DNA of 64,000 bases from an uncultured Lachnospiraceae bacterium. Its GTDB lineage: Bacteria > Bacillota > Clostridia > Lachnospirales > Lachnospiraceae. Positions 1-9,297 of the stretch are shown here, piece after piece. Made by a program: the position numbers and the translations under genes. The DNA lies in assembly GCA_947625755.1 (NCBI GenBank), contig CANQPJ010000001.1, forward strand, positions 209,330-273,329. The letters are read 5' to 3'. The first letter of the stretch is position 1; each line of letters starts with the position of its first letter. The notes under the pieces were generated by a model, which did not search any database, was not told the origin of the DNA, and worked only from the letters and a program-made list of their open reading frames with translations.

Positions 1-180
1 CTGATCATAGAGAGAACCTACCCGAACCATATAGAATTCATCCAGATTACTGGAAAATATGTTTGCAAAAGACAGACGCTCACATAACGGTGTATTCTTA
101 TCTCCTGCCAACTGCAAAACCCTTTTATTAAATTTCAGCCAGGACAACTCCCTGTTATCATAACATTTACTAACTTTCAC
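1..180 (-). CDS. ppk: Polyphosphate kinase, N-terminal part (runs off the left window edge)
   Basis: Minus-strand translation from a GTG at 180: [72 protein letters not shown] and ERL.F..I.SSNLDEF.MVRVG are PPK1 N-terminal signatures; GGAAGGTAGG lies upstream. Absent from the supplied ORF track. Confidence 0.9.
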   Translation of the reverse strand, partial: MKVSKCYDNRELSWLKFNKRVLQLAGDKNTPLCERLSFANIFSSNLDEFYMVRVGSLYDQ

Positions 181-185
181 CTATC

Positions 186-1259
186 CTACCTTCCCAAACA
201 TATATCAAGCATTTCCGCCTGATTTAATATCTCATCCTCCGTATCTATAATTTTTTTCTTTCCCGCAATATCCTTTAACAAACATTTATTAATTTTTCCA
301 TTTTGAATTGCCATCATATATCCAAACTGTTTTTTACAAATTAACTTTGCAGCCTCTACTCCCAGTCTGGATGCAAGAATCCGGTCATAAGCGCTGGGAT
401 TTCCTCCTCTTTGAATATGTCCAATAACAGATGTTCTGACTTCTGCATCCATCTGGTCCTTTAATTGTTTTTCCAGATTTTGTGCCGAATCTGATATTTC
501 TTCTTTCTGTCGTTTTTCTATAAAAGCCTTTTTTGATAATTTATTCTCTTCCAAAGTCAGTATTCCTTCAGCAGCTGCAACAATAATTCCTCTTTTTCCC
601 TGACTAAACTTTTTGTTGATATGGTCTTTCACTTTTTTTATGTCGTATGGTATTTCCGGTATTAAAATCACATCCGCTCCTGTTGCTATTCCTGCGTTAA
701 TAGTAAGCCAGCCCGCTTTGTTCCCCATAACCTCAACAATAAAAATCCGATTATGGGACACAGCAGTGGACTTTAAATTATCCATATATTCTGTTGCTCT
801 GTCTATCGCTGATGAGAACCCAAAAGTCATATCTGTTCCAAAAATATCATTGTCAATAGTTTTTGGCAGCGTAATGATATGAAGTCCTTTTTCACTTAAA
901 AGATTCGCTGTTTTATGGGAACCGTTACCTCCTAAAATAACAAGACAATCTAACCCCATCCCTTTATAATTTTCTACCATACACCCGACTTTTGTTTTTC
1001 CATTTTTATATTCATCATTTATTTTTTTAAAAGGCTGTCTGGAAGAGCCAAGAATGGTTCCGCCCTGCTTTAAGATATATTCGAAATCGGAAAGATTCAT
1101 TTTGGCAGAATTTCCTTCAATTAATCCTGTATAACCGTCTTTAATTCCATATATTTCCACCTTATTTTTCGACTTTTTATACAATCCTTTTACCAGACCA
1201 TACATTGCCGCATTGAGAGCCTGACAGTCGCCGCCACTGGTTAAAATGCCTATTTTCAT
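186..1259 (-). CDS. 6-phosphofructokinase family protein
   Basis: MKIGILTSGGDCQALNA, GGNGS, PKTIDND and IQRGGNPSAYDR motifs. Confidence 0.92.
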   Translation of the reverse strand: MKIGILTSGGDCQALNAAMYGLVKGLYKKSKNKVEIYGIKDGYTGLIEGNSAKMNLSDFEYILKQGGTILGSSRQPFKKINDEYKNGKTKVGCMVENYKGMGLDCLVILGGNGSHKTANLLSEKGLHIITLPKTIDNDIFGTDMTFGFSSAIDRATEYMDNLKSTAVSHNRIFIVEVMGNKAGWLTINAGIATGADVILIPEIPYDIKKVKDHINKKFSQGKRGIIVAAAEGILTLEENKLSKKAFIEKRQKEEISDSAQNLEKQLKDQMDAEVRTSVIGHIQRGGNPSAYDRILASRLGVEAAKLICKKQFGYMMAIQNGKINKCLLKDIAGKKKIIDTEDEILNQAEMLDICLGR

Positions 1260-1381
1260 TTTATTTCTCCTTATAAATTTTTTAGAAAATATTTTAATTC
1301 CTTTTTATTATTTCCATCTAAAGAAAATTTATAAGGTTAATATAAAATCTAATATACAATTTATCTTAAAAAAAATATTAT

Positions 1382-3115
1382 TTATACTTCTGTCATTTTG
1401 TACAAATCATAATAAATTCCATGTTTTTCCATTAGTTGTGCGTGTGTTCCCTCTTCTTCGATTCCTCTGTCTGTAAGAACAAGAATTCTTTCCGCATTTC
1501 GAATCGTTGATAATCTGTGCGCAATAACCAATGTCGTTCTGTTTTTCGCCAGTTTTTCCATGGATTCCTGTACAATTTTTTCGCTTTCATTATCCAGTGC
1601 TGATGTAGCTTCATCAAAAATTAAAATCGGTGGATTTTTCAAAAAAACTCTTGCGATAGATAATCTTTGTTTCTGTCCACCGGACAGCTTTATTCCCCGC
1701 TGTCCAATATCTGTATCAAATCCATTGGGAAGCTCCATAATAAAATTATATGCGTTGGCTTCCTTTGCCGCCTTGATTACTTCATCTCTGGTTGCATCAG
1801 GTCTTCCATATTTAATATTGTCATAAATGGTACCGGCAAAAAGATATACATCCTGTTGTACCATGCCGATATTATCACGAAGCGATTTCAACTTAACATC
1901 CCGAATATCCTGCCCGTCAATTAATATTTTTCCACCGGATACCTCATAAAATCTTGGAATCAAATTGCATAAAGTAGTTTTTCCTGCTCCGGAAGAGCCG
2001 ACCAATGCAATGTATGAGCCTGCATGGATACTCAAATAAATATGCTTTAACACTCTATGCGCATTGTCATGATAACGAAAAGAGACATCTTCGAATACAA
2101 TGTTTCCTTTTACTTTTCCTATATCTCTTGCATTTTCTTTATCTTTTATTTCGGGTTTTAACATAAGAATCTGTCGAAACCTTTCATATCCGGAATATCC
2201 GTTCTGAAACTGTTCTGTAAAATCAATTAATGTCTTCACCGGTTCAGTAAAAATATTAATATATAATAGAAATGTCAGTAAATCAGTAATATTAACCATA
2301 TTTTTTGTAATCATGACTCCACCCGAAATGATTACAATCAGATTAATCATTGTAGTAAATGCCGTCAGTCCTGAATGATACCCACCCATATATTTATAAC
2401 TGTTCTTTTTGGCAGACAAAAACCCATCATTTCCAATTTTAAATTTCTGATTTTCTATTTCCTCATTGGCAAATGATTTTACTACGCGGATGCCTGAAAG
2501 ATTGTCTTCTATCTGCTCATTGATTTCTGCAATTTTCACCCGGTTCATTCGAAATGCACGCTTCATCTTTTTGTTAAAAAAATAAGCATACAATATCATA
2601 ACGGGTATCAAAACAAACGCTGCAACAGCTAATTTCACATTAATGCTTAAAAGAATTGCCAACGCACCGATAATTTTAATAAAAGAGATTGTCAAATTTT
2701 CCGGGCCATGATGTAATAATTCCGTTATGTCAAACAAATCAGAAGTAATTCTGGACATTAACTGTCCCACTTTCTGGTCATCAAAAAACGAAAACGGCAT
2801 TTTCTGAAAATGGGAAAATATCTCTGCTCTCATGTCATATTCCATTTTCGCTCCCATTACATGCCCATAATATGAGATATAGTAATTGCAATAACACTGT
2901 ACTAAAATAAGGGTGGCAACAATAACAGCAATAACCATCAGACTCTCTATGGCACTCTCCTTATCCATATATATTACGGTAGAAGTTACATATCTGACCA
3001 CCAAAGGAATCACTAATGCAATGGCTGATGCCATAATGGCAAAAAACATATCGGCAAAAAAGACTCCTTTATAGGGTTTGTAATAACTTATCATCTTTTT
3101 TAGATTTTCTTTCAT
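1382..3115 (-). CDS. ABC transporter, fused permease and ATP-binding protein
   Basis: N-terminal TM domain; Walker A GSSGAGKTT, LSGGQKQRLSIARVFLKNP, FDEATSALD. ATG at 3115 preferred over the GTG at 3124. Confidence 0.93.
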   Translation of the reverse strand: MKENLKKMISYYKPYKGVFFADMFFAIMASAIALVIPLVVRYVTSTVIYMDKESAIESLMVIAVIVATLILVQCYCNYYISYYGHVMGAKMEYDMRAEIFSHFQKMPFSFFDDQKVGQLMSRITSDLFDITELLHHGPENLTISFIKIIGALAILLSINVKLAVAAFVLIPVMILYAYFFNKKMKRAFRMNRVKIAEINEQIEDNLSGIRVVKSFANEEIENQKFKIGNDGFLSAKKNSYKYMGGYHSGLTAFTTMINLIVIISGGVMITKNMVNITDLLTFLLYINIFTEPVKTLIDFTEQFQNGYSGYERFRQILMLKPEIKDKENARDIGKVKGNIVFEDVSFRYHDNAHRVLKHIYLSIHAGSYIALVGSSGAGKTTLCNLIPRFYEVSGGKILIDGQDIRDVKLKSLRDNIGMVQQDVYLFAGTIYDNIKYGRPDATRDEVIKAAKEANAYNFIMELPNGFDTDIGQRGIKLSGGQKQRLSIARVFLKNPPILIFDEATSALDNESEKIVQESMEKLAKNRTTLVIAHRLSTIRNAERILVLTDRGIEEEGTHAQLMEKHGIYYDLYKMTEV

Positions 3116-3167
3116 ATTATACACCTGTCTCCATTTTCATAAAAAACTTATCTCTGATTTTGAATGA

Positions 3168-3202
3168 TAAAATGAGAGCGTCAGAAACACGCTCTCATTT
3201 AA
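3168..3202 (-). terminator. Rho-independent terminator-like hairpin after icd
   Basis: Inverted repeat ATGAGAGCGT...ACGCTCTCAT in the icd/ABC transporter gap. Confidence 0.7.
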
Positions 3203-3241
3203 ATTTTAGTATTTTTTTGTTATTTCACATAAATAGGCAAT

Positions 3242-4450
3242 TTATAATAAACTTTCTAAAGTCTTTCTAACAGCCAAGATAAAATCCTGTGTATTTAATT
3301 TTTTCTTATTTTCCAGTGTTGAAATAAGATATAAATCGCCTGTCATTTCACCATTTTCAATCGTGTCTATACATGCCTTTTCAAGCTTATCCGCAAATGC
3401 TTGCAAATCCGGAAGATTATCAAGCTCGCCTCTCTTTCTCAATGCGCCTGTCCATGCAAAAATTGTTGCAATCGGATTGGTTGATGTTTCTTCTCCTTTC
3501 AGATACTTGTAATAATGTCTCTGTACAGTACCATGGGCTGCCTCATATTCGTAGTATCCCTTCGGTGAAACAAGTACAGATGACATCATGGAAAGAGAAC
3601 CAAAAGCTGTAGCAACCATATCTGACATAACATCACCGTCATAGTTCTTACATGCCCAGATATATCCTCCCTCTGATCTCATAACACGGGCAACCGCATC
3701 ATCAATCAGAGTATAGAAATATTCAATGCCGGCGGCATCAAACTTCTCTTTATATTCTGCCTCAAAAATATCATTAAATATATCTTTAAATGTATGATCA
3801 TATTTCTTTGAAATAGTATCCTTCGTGGCAAACCATAAATCCTGTTTTGTATCAAGAGCAAAATTGAAGCAGCTTCTTGCAAAACTCTCAATGGAATCAT
3901 TTAAGTTATGTATTCCCTGAATAATTCCTGCTCCTTCAAAATTATGAATCAGTTCTCTTGTTTCCTCTCCGGATTCATTTGTATATACCAATTCAGCCTT
4001 ACCTGCAGCCGGTATTTTCATTTCTACTCCCTTATATACGTCACCGTATGCATGTCTTGCTATTGTAATTGGCTTTTTCCAGTTCTGAACATATGGCTCA
4101 ATTCCTTTTACGATAATTGGAGCTCTGAATACTGTACCATCAAGAATTGCACGAATTGTTCCATTCGGGCTTTTCCACATTTCTTTTAAATTGTATTCAG
4201 GCATTCTTGCAGCATTCGGGGTGATTGTTGCACACTTTACAGCTACACCATATTTCTTTGTAGCTTCCGCAGAATCAAATGTTACCTGGTCGTTTGTTTC
4301 ATTTCTGTAATTTAATCCTAAATCATAATATTCAGTCTTTAAATCTACAAATGGCAATAACAGTTCATCTTTAATTAATTTCCAAAGAATCCTTGTCATC
4401 TCGTCTCCGTCCATTTCCACCAATGGGGTCGTCATTTTAATCTTTTCCAT
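3242..4450 (-). CDS. icd: NADP-dependent isocitrate dehydrogenase
   Basis: [53 protein letters not shown]. Confidence 0.95.
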   Translation of the reverse strand: MEKIKMTTPLVEMDGDEMTRILWKLIKDELLLPFVDLKTEYYDLGLNYRNETNDQVTFDSAEATKKYGVAVKCATITPNAARMPEYNLKEMWKSPNGTIRAILDGTVFRAPIIVKGIEPYVQNWKKPITIARHAYGDVYKGVEMKIPAAGKAELVYTNESGEETRELIHNFEGAGIIQGIHNLNDSIESFARSCFNFALDTKQDLWFATKDTISKKYDHTFKDIFNDIFEAEYKEKFDAAGIEYFYTLIDDAVARVMRSEGGYIWACKNYDGDVMSDMVATAFGSLSMMSSVLVSPKGYYEYEAAHGTVQRHYYKYLKGEETSTNPIATIFAWTGALRKRGELDNLPDLQAFADKLEKACIDTIENGEMTGDLYLISTLENKKKLNTQDFILAVRKTLESLL

Positions 4451-4545
4451 TTTGTATCCTCCTAAAAATAAACCTGTAGTATCCTCGTAGATTATAACTA
4501 AATTTTCTGATAAAGTAAATAAAATCGTTTTAACTTTTTATAATT

Positions 4546-5445
4546 TTAATATAATAATGCTCTATTTATATTAACTTTTCCCCAGCCCTGCCGATTTCGG
4601 TCCATTTTCAAATCATCTGCCGTCTCTTTTAAGATTTTTTTACATTCTACATTAGACAAATAACTGTTTTGAGACAGCATAAGGCAAACTGCGCCTGTAA
4701 CAATGGGAGTTGCCATAGACGTTCCACTTTTTGCAACATAAAAATATTTCTTTTGCCACAGATTGCAGCAACTGAAAATACCATTGGCAGGTGCAACAAT
4801 ATCCGGTTTTAAAATACACTGCTTTGTCGGACCTCTTCCGGAATAATGAAAAGTAATCTTTCCGTTTACAATCATTTTAAAATTGTCGTTATCCGCACCA
4901 ACTGTAATAATTTTTTTGCAGTCCCCGGGGGTAGATATGGAGCTGGGTCCCGGTCCGTTATTTCCGGCTGCCGCCACCACAACATACCCCATGTCCCAGA
5001 GCAGTTCCACTTCATCGAGCAATCTTTTATTTTCCTTTTTATTATTTCCCAACGTTCCAAAAGAAATATTTACTATTCTGACTCCATACTCTTTTCCATG
5101 GTCGACAATCCAGTGCATTCCCTCTATTACATCATTCTCTCTTCCCATTCCTTTTTCATTTAACACTTTCAGGGAAATGATTTGCGCCCCCGGCGCCACT
5201 CCTTTCATTAATTGATTCGACATTCTCCCACTTCCACAGATAATTCCTGCCACATGAGTTCCATGACCTTCATCATCATAAGGATATGTCCTGCCATGAA
5301 TAAAATCCTTAAAATAAACAATTTTATTATTTAAATCCGGATGACTGCTTACTCCACTGTCCAAAACTGCGACCACAGTTCCTTCTCCGGTAATTCCTCT
5401 TGCGTGTATTCTGTCTATTCCCAAATCTGCTCTTACCTTTCGCAT
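4546..5445 (-). CDS. Subtilisin-family (S8) serine peptidase without a signal peptide
   Basis: Catalytic triad motifs VAVLDSGVSSHPD, GHGTHVAGI, SGTSMATPIV; N-terminus MRKVRADLGIDRIHARG is not a signal sequence. Confidence 0.93.
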   Translation of the reverse strand: MRKVRADLGIDRIHARGITGEGTVVAVLDSGVSSHPDLNNKIVYFKDFIHGRTYPYDDEGHGTHVAGIICGSGRMSNQLMKGVAPGAQIISLKVLNEKGMGRENDVIEGMHWIVDHGKEYGVRIVNISFGTLGNNKKENKRLLDEVELLWDMGYVVVAAAGNNGPGPSSISTPGDCKKIITVGADNDNFKMIVNGKITFHYSGRGPTKQCILKPDIVAPANGIFSCCNLWQKKYFYVAKSGTSMATPIVTGAVCLMLSQNSYLSNVECKKILKETADDLKMDRNRQGWGKVNINRALLY

Positions 5446-5643
5446 GATTTCCCCCTAATATATAATTGATTCCCTTGTAAAAATCTGTATTTCTTATCAA
5501 AATCCAATCTTTATAAACAAATGATTAATTATTGCTATCACTTTAGTATATGCCTTTATTTATTGCTGTTTAAAATATTTTGTAAACAAGACATGCCATG
5601 TCTCATATTATTTAGTGTAAGTAAAATATTAGGGAGATTAAAC

Positions 5644-5892
5644 ATGAGTGATTTAGCAGCAACAAACTGTGGATGCGGTTGTGAAGGAGGAAACAATAAC
5701 TGTTTATTCCTTATTCTTATTCTTTTATTCTGTGGTGGAAACGGTAATGGTTGTGGAAACAGCGGTTTGTTTGGCGGAAATGATTGTTGTTCAACAATCA
5801 TCTGGTTGTTCATCTTATTAAGCTGCTGTGGCTGTGGAAACGGTTCATCATTCTTTGGTGGAAACGGTAACGGTTGCGGTTGCGGCTGCTAG
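5644..5892 (+). CDS. Small Cys/Gly/Asn-rich protein of unknown function (82 aa)
   Basis: MSDLAATNCGCGCEGGNNNCLFLILILLFCGG...GGNGNGCGCGC; AGGGAGA ribosome-binding site just upstream of the ATG at 5644; resembles proteins often labelled chorion class high-cysteine in Clostridia. Confidence 0.8.
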   Translation: MSDLAATNCGCGCEGGNNNCLFLILILLFCGGNGNGCGNSGLFGGNDCCSTIIWLFILLSCCGCGNGSSFFGGNGNGCGCGC

Positions 5893-6074
5893 TTGATAAC
5901 GCTGATTTTTATGAGTATGACCTGCAATGTCTGCTGACAAATATGTTGTACCGGTATTATGTGAGCAATATTAATTTTTTAATTTTGCTCCTGTGTATTA
6001 GCATTTAAGTTTATTTTTAGGCATAGACTTAATTAACCGCAGATGCATTATTGTTAATGGAGGGTTACAGCCTG

Positions 6075-6524
6075 ATGGACAAAAACCAAATGAAACAAAC
6101 AAAATTTGATTCTATGGTAACTACCCCGACCATGCAGTTGGTTAAGGCTGTAATCCCTTACATTGACAATCCTATCGGAACGTATCTTGGAATGTTCATT
6201 AAATTTATCGAATTACAGAATGCTGCCATGATAAACAGCAATGAAACGATTGCTGCCATGAATGCTGACAAGCATAAGGGAATGGAAAACCTGATGGAAG
6301 ACATTATGGATTTTATGGGAGATGAAACCCGGGAAACTTTTGAAAATATGAAAAGCATGATGGAAATGATGGAATCAATGAATGATATGGATATGAATGA
6401 AGATATGATGAATGCATTTATGGGGTCTGCTTTTAATGGAAATACGAGCAGCCCCTTTGGTGAAAATGATGATATAAATTCATCGCCAATAAACTATGAG
6501 GAAGGATTTAATGAATATGAGTAA
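6075..6524 (+). CDS. Uncharacterised Met/acidic-rich protein
   Basis: MDKNQMKQTKFDSMVTTPTMQLVKAVIPYIDNPIGTYLGMFIKFIELQNA...; GGAGGG ribosome-binding site 10 nt before the ATG at 6075. Confidence 0.75.
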   Translation: MDKNQMKQTKFDSMVTTPTMQLVKAVIPYIDNPIGTYLGMFIKFIELQNAAMINSNETIAAMNADKHKGMENLMEDIMDFMGDETRETFENMKSMMEMMESMNDMDMNEDMMNAFMGSAFNGNTSSPFGENDDINSSPINYEEGFNEYE

Positions 6525-6807
6525 TAATAAATGGATGGATGACCCGGTATTAAATGGGATTTCCAATGAAAAACTTGAAATTTTAACAAAAATAATCGAA
6601 GGTGCAAAAGGTATGGAGCCAAAGCAAATGCTTACATACTTTATTCAGCAGGCAAATATGGCAGGGAAAAAGGGAATTAATTTTTCCAATGCAGAAACAG
6701 ATTTAATTTTAAATGTTTTAAAAGAAAACATGTCGCCGGAAGAAATCAAAAGAATTGATATGATAAGACAAATTGTAAATTCAATATCAAAAAAACGAAC
6801 ACGATAA
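6517..6807 (+). CDS. Uncharacterised small helical protein
   Basis: MSNNKWMDDPVLNGISNEKLEILTKIIEGAKG...; overlaps the stop of the preceding ORF; GAGGAAGG ribosome-binding site; ATG at 6511 also possible. Confidence 0.75.
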   Translation: MSNNKWMDDPVLNGISNEKLEILTKIIEGAKGMEPKQMLTYFIQQANMAGKKGINFSNAETDLILNVLKENMSPEEIKRIDMIRQIVNSISKKRTR

Positions 6808-6813
6808 TAAATA

Positions 6814-6846
6814 AAGTGGGTTCGGAATATTACCTGAACCCACTTC
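6814..6846. terminator. Bidirectional terminator between convergent genes
   Basis: AAGTGGGTTC...GAACCCACTT perfect 10-bp stem. Confidence 0.8.
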
Positions 6847-6854
6847 AATAATAA

Positions 6855-9269
6855 TTATTTCATAACAATATTAATAATTTTTCCAGGTACATATATTTCT
6901 TTCACAATGTTACCTGTTAATTTGTCTGCAATTGCTTCTTTTCCTGCTGTGATGGCATTTTCTTTTGAAACGTCCACAGGTACACGGATAACTCCTTTTG
7001 TCTTTCCATTTATCTGGACAGGAATCTCTATTTCATCATCCTTCATCAGTTCTTTGTCTGCTGTCGGCCATGTATTATTTTCAAATACACTGCCTGCATT
7101 TCCCAGCCTTTCCCAAAGCTCTTCCGCAATATGCGGTGCAAAAGGCGCAAGAAGTGTTGTAAAGACCTGTATTGTTTCTTTATCTACTCCTCCCTCTTTC
7201 TTTGCAATTTCATTGAATTTATTGTTAAATTCCATAAATCCAGAAACAACTGTATTCAGACTAAAGTCCTCCAGACGTCTTGTAATCGTGTCAATCATCT
7301 GATGACGTGTCTTAATCATTTCTTTTGTCGGCTTAATATCTTTTTCAATACTGTCCACCGCCAGTTTCCAGAATTTTGTAATAAACCGGTATACGCCATC
7401 AATTCCACGCTCATCCCATTCAGAATCAAGTTCAGGCGGTCCCACAAACATTTCATATATTCTCAGGGAATCACATCCATAATCTCTTACCAGATCATCC
7501 GGTGAAACAACATTTCCTTTTGACTTACTCATTTTAATACCGTTTTTTCCGGTAATCATTCCCTGATTAAACAGCTTCGTAAATGGTTCTTCAAAATCAA
7601 CCACGCCGATGTCATATAAGAATTTTGTATAAAATCTTGAATAAAGCAAATGAAGTACAGCATGCTCCACACCGCCGATATACATATCAACCGGTAAATT
7701 ATCATGTGCTTTCTGCTTTGAGACAAGTTCCTTATCATTTTTATTGTCCACGTATCTTAAAAAGTACCATGACGAGCCAGCCCACTGCGGCATTGTATTC
7801 GTTTCACGCTTTGCCGGTTTTCCACAACAAGGGCATGTAGTATTTACCCACTCCTCAATTGCCGCCAGCGGTGATTCACCGGTACCTGTAGGCTCATAGG
7901 AATCTACATCCGGCAGCAATAACGGCAACTGGTCTTCCGGTACCGGAACAGGTCCACAGTCCGGACAATGTACAATCGGAATCGGTTCTCCCCAATACCT
8001 TTGTCTTGAAAATACCCAATCACGTAGCTTGTAGTTAACCGTAGCCTTACCAAATCCCTTTTTTTCAATGATATGTGGAGCCTCTTTTTTAAGAACTGCT
8101 GACTCCATGCCATTCCACTCACCGGAATTAATCATCGTTCCTGCAGCCTCTGTGTAGGCTTCCGTCATATTTTCAATTTCTTTTCCATCTTTTGCAATAA
8201 CCTGAATAATAGGAATATCAAATTTCTTTGCAAACTCGAAATCTCTATCATCATGGGCAGGTACACACATGATAGCACCTGTGCCATAATCTGCTAATAC
8301 ATAATCTGATAGCCAGATAGGTACTTTTGCTCCATTTAACGGATTTATGGCATAGCTGCCTGTAAATACACCCGTCTTTTCCTTTCCCTGCAGTCTGTCT
8401 ACCGACGACTTGTTCGCCGCCATCTTAATATATTCTTCTACTGCATCTTTCTGTTCCGGCGTAGCCAGACTTTTTGCCATGGCATGTTCCGGGGCAAGCA
8501 CCATAAAAGTAGCTCCGTAAAGTGTATCCGGTCTGGTTGTGTAAACAGTAATTGCATTATCCGTATTTTCCACTTTAAAATCGACTTCTGCACCATAGGA
8601 CTTGCCAATCCAGTCTGTCTGCATCTTCTTTACTTTTTCAGGCCAGTCTAACTTATCCAAATCCGACAGTAGTCTTTCCGCATACGCAGTGATTTTTAAC
8701 ATCCATTGTTTTAAATTTTTCTTTGTAACTTCAGCGCCGCATCTTTCACAGCAGCCGTTTACAACTTCCTCATTTGCAAGACCTGTCTTACAGGAAGGGC
8801 ACCAGTTAATCGGCATCTCTTTCTGATAAGCAAGACCTTTTTTAAACATTTGAACAAAAATCCATTGGGTCCATTTATAGTAATCAGGATCTGTTGTATT
8901 CACTTCCATATCCCAATCATAAAGTGCAGAAATTTCATTAATCTGTCTCTTGATATTTTTAACATTCTCTGCAGTAGAAATAGATGGATGCGTCTTCATT
9001 TTAATAGCATAATTTTCTGCCGGAAGACCAAATGCATCCCAGCCCATCGGATGAATTATGTGATAACCGTGAAGCATCTTATATCTGCTCCAAACATCAC
9101 TGATTACATATCCTCTCCAATGTCCTACATGCAGTCCGGAACCGGATGGATAAGGAAACATATCCAGACAGTAATATTTTGGTTTTGACTTGTCAGCGTT
9201 AATAGGATTTATGTCCCAGTTATGACGCCATTTTTTTTCAATTTCCTTATGATTATAAGGTATTGCCAT
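6855..9269 (-). CDS. leuS: Leucyl-tRNA synthetase
   Basis: MFPYPSGSGLHVGHWRGYVISDV, KMSKSKGNVVSPDD. Confidence 0.98.
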   Translation of the reverse strand: MAIPYNHKEIEKKWRHNWDINPINADKSKPKYYCLDMFPYPSGSGLHVGHWRGYVISDVWSRYKMLHGYHIIHPMGWDAFGLPAENYAIKMKTHPSISTAENVKNIKRQINEISALYDWDMEVNTTDPDYYKWTQWIFVQMFKKGLAYQKEMPINWCPSCKTGLANEEVVNGCCERCGAEVTKKNLKQWMLKITAYAERLLSDLDKLDWPEKVKKMQTDWIGKSYGAEVDFKVENTDNAITVYTTRPDTLYGATFMVLAPEHAMAKSLATPEQKDAVEEYIKMAANKSSVDRLQGKEKTGVFTGSYAINPLNGAKVPIWLSDYVLADYGTGAIMCVPAHDDRDFEFAKKFDIPIIQVIAKDGKEIENMTEAYTEAAGTMINSGEWNGMESAVLKKEAPHIIEKKGFGKATVNYKLRDWVFSRQRYWGEPIPIVHCPDCGPVPVPEDQLPLLLPDVDSYEPTGTGESPLAAIEEWVNTTCPCCGKPAKRETNTMPQWAGSSWYFLRYVDNKNDKELVSKQKAHDNLPVDMYIGGVEHAVLHLLYSRFYTKFLYDIGVVDFEEPFTKLFNQGMITGKNGIKMSKSKGNVVSPDDLVRDYGCDSLRIYEMFVGPPELDSEWDERGIDGVYRFITKFWKLAVDSIEKDIKPTKEMIKTRHQMIDTITRRLEDFSLNTVVSGFMEFNNKFNEIAKKEGGVDKETIQVFTTLLAPFAPHIAEELWERLGNAGSVFENNTWPTADKELMKDDEIEIPVQINGKTKGVIRVPVDVSKENAITAGKEAIADKLTGNIVKEIYVPGKIINIVMK

Positions 9270-9297
9270 AATTATTTCCTCCTAAAATGTATATGAA

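Noticed and set aside
613-882. Plus-strand ORF antisense to pfk, and many similar listed ORFs
   Set aside because: Lies wholly within a well-supported gene on the other strand; no ribosome-binding site or recognisable domain. Same reasoning for most short ORFs in the track, such as those inside leuS, pheT, trp, glmS and leuC.
5556-5813. Minus-strand 85-aa ORF opposite the Cys/Gly-rich gene
   Set aside because: The plus strand has the better ribosome-binding site and strongly biased coding; the minus ORF is Pro/Gln-rich as expected from antisense of Gly/Cys codons.
5955-5995. Hairpin GAGCAATATTAATTTTTTAATTTTGCTC between the first two cassette genes
   Set aside because: No T-tract after the stem, so not called as a terminator; may be an attenuator but unsupported.
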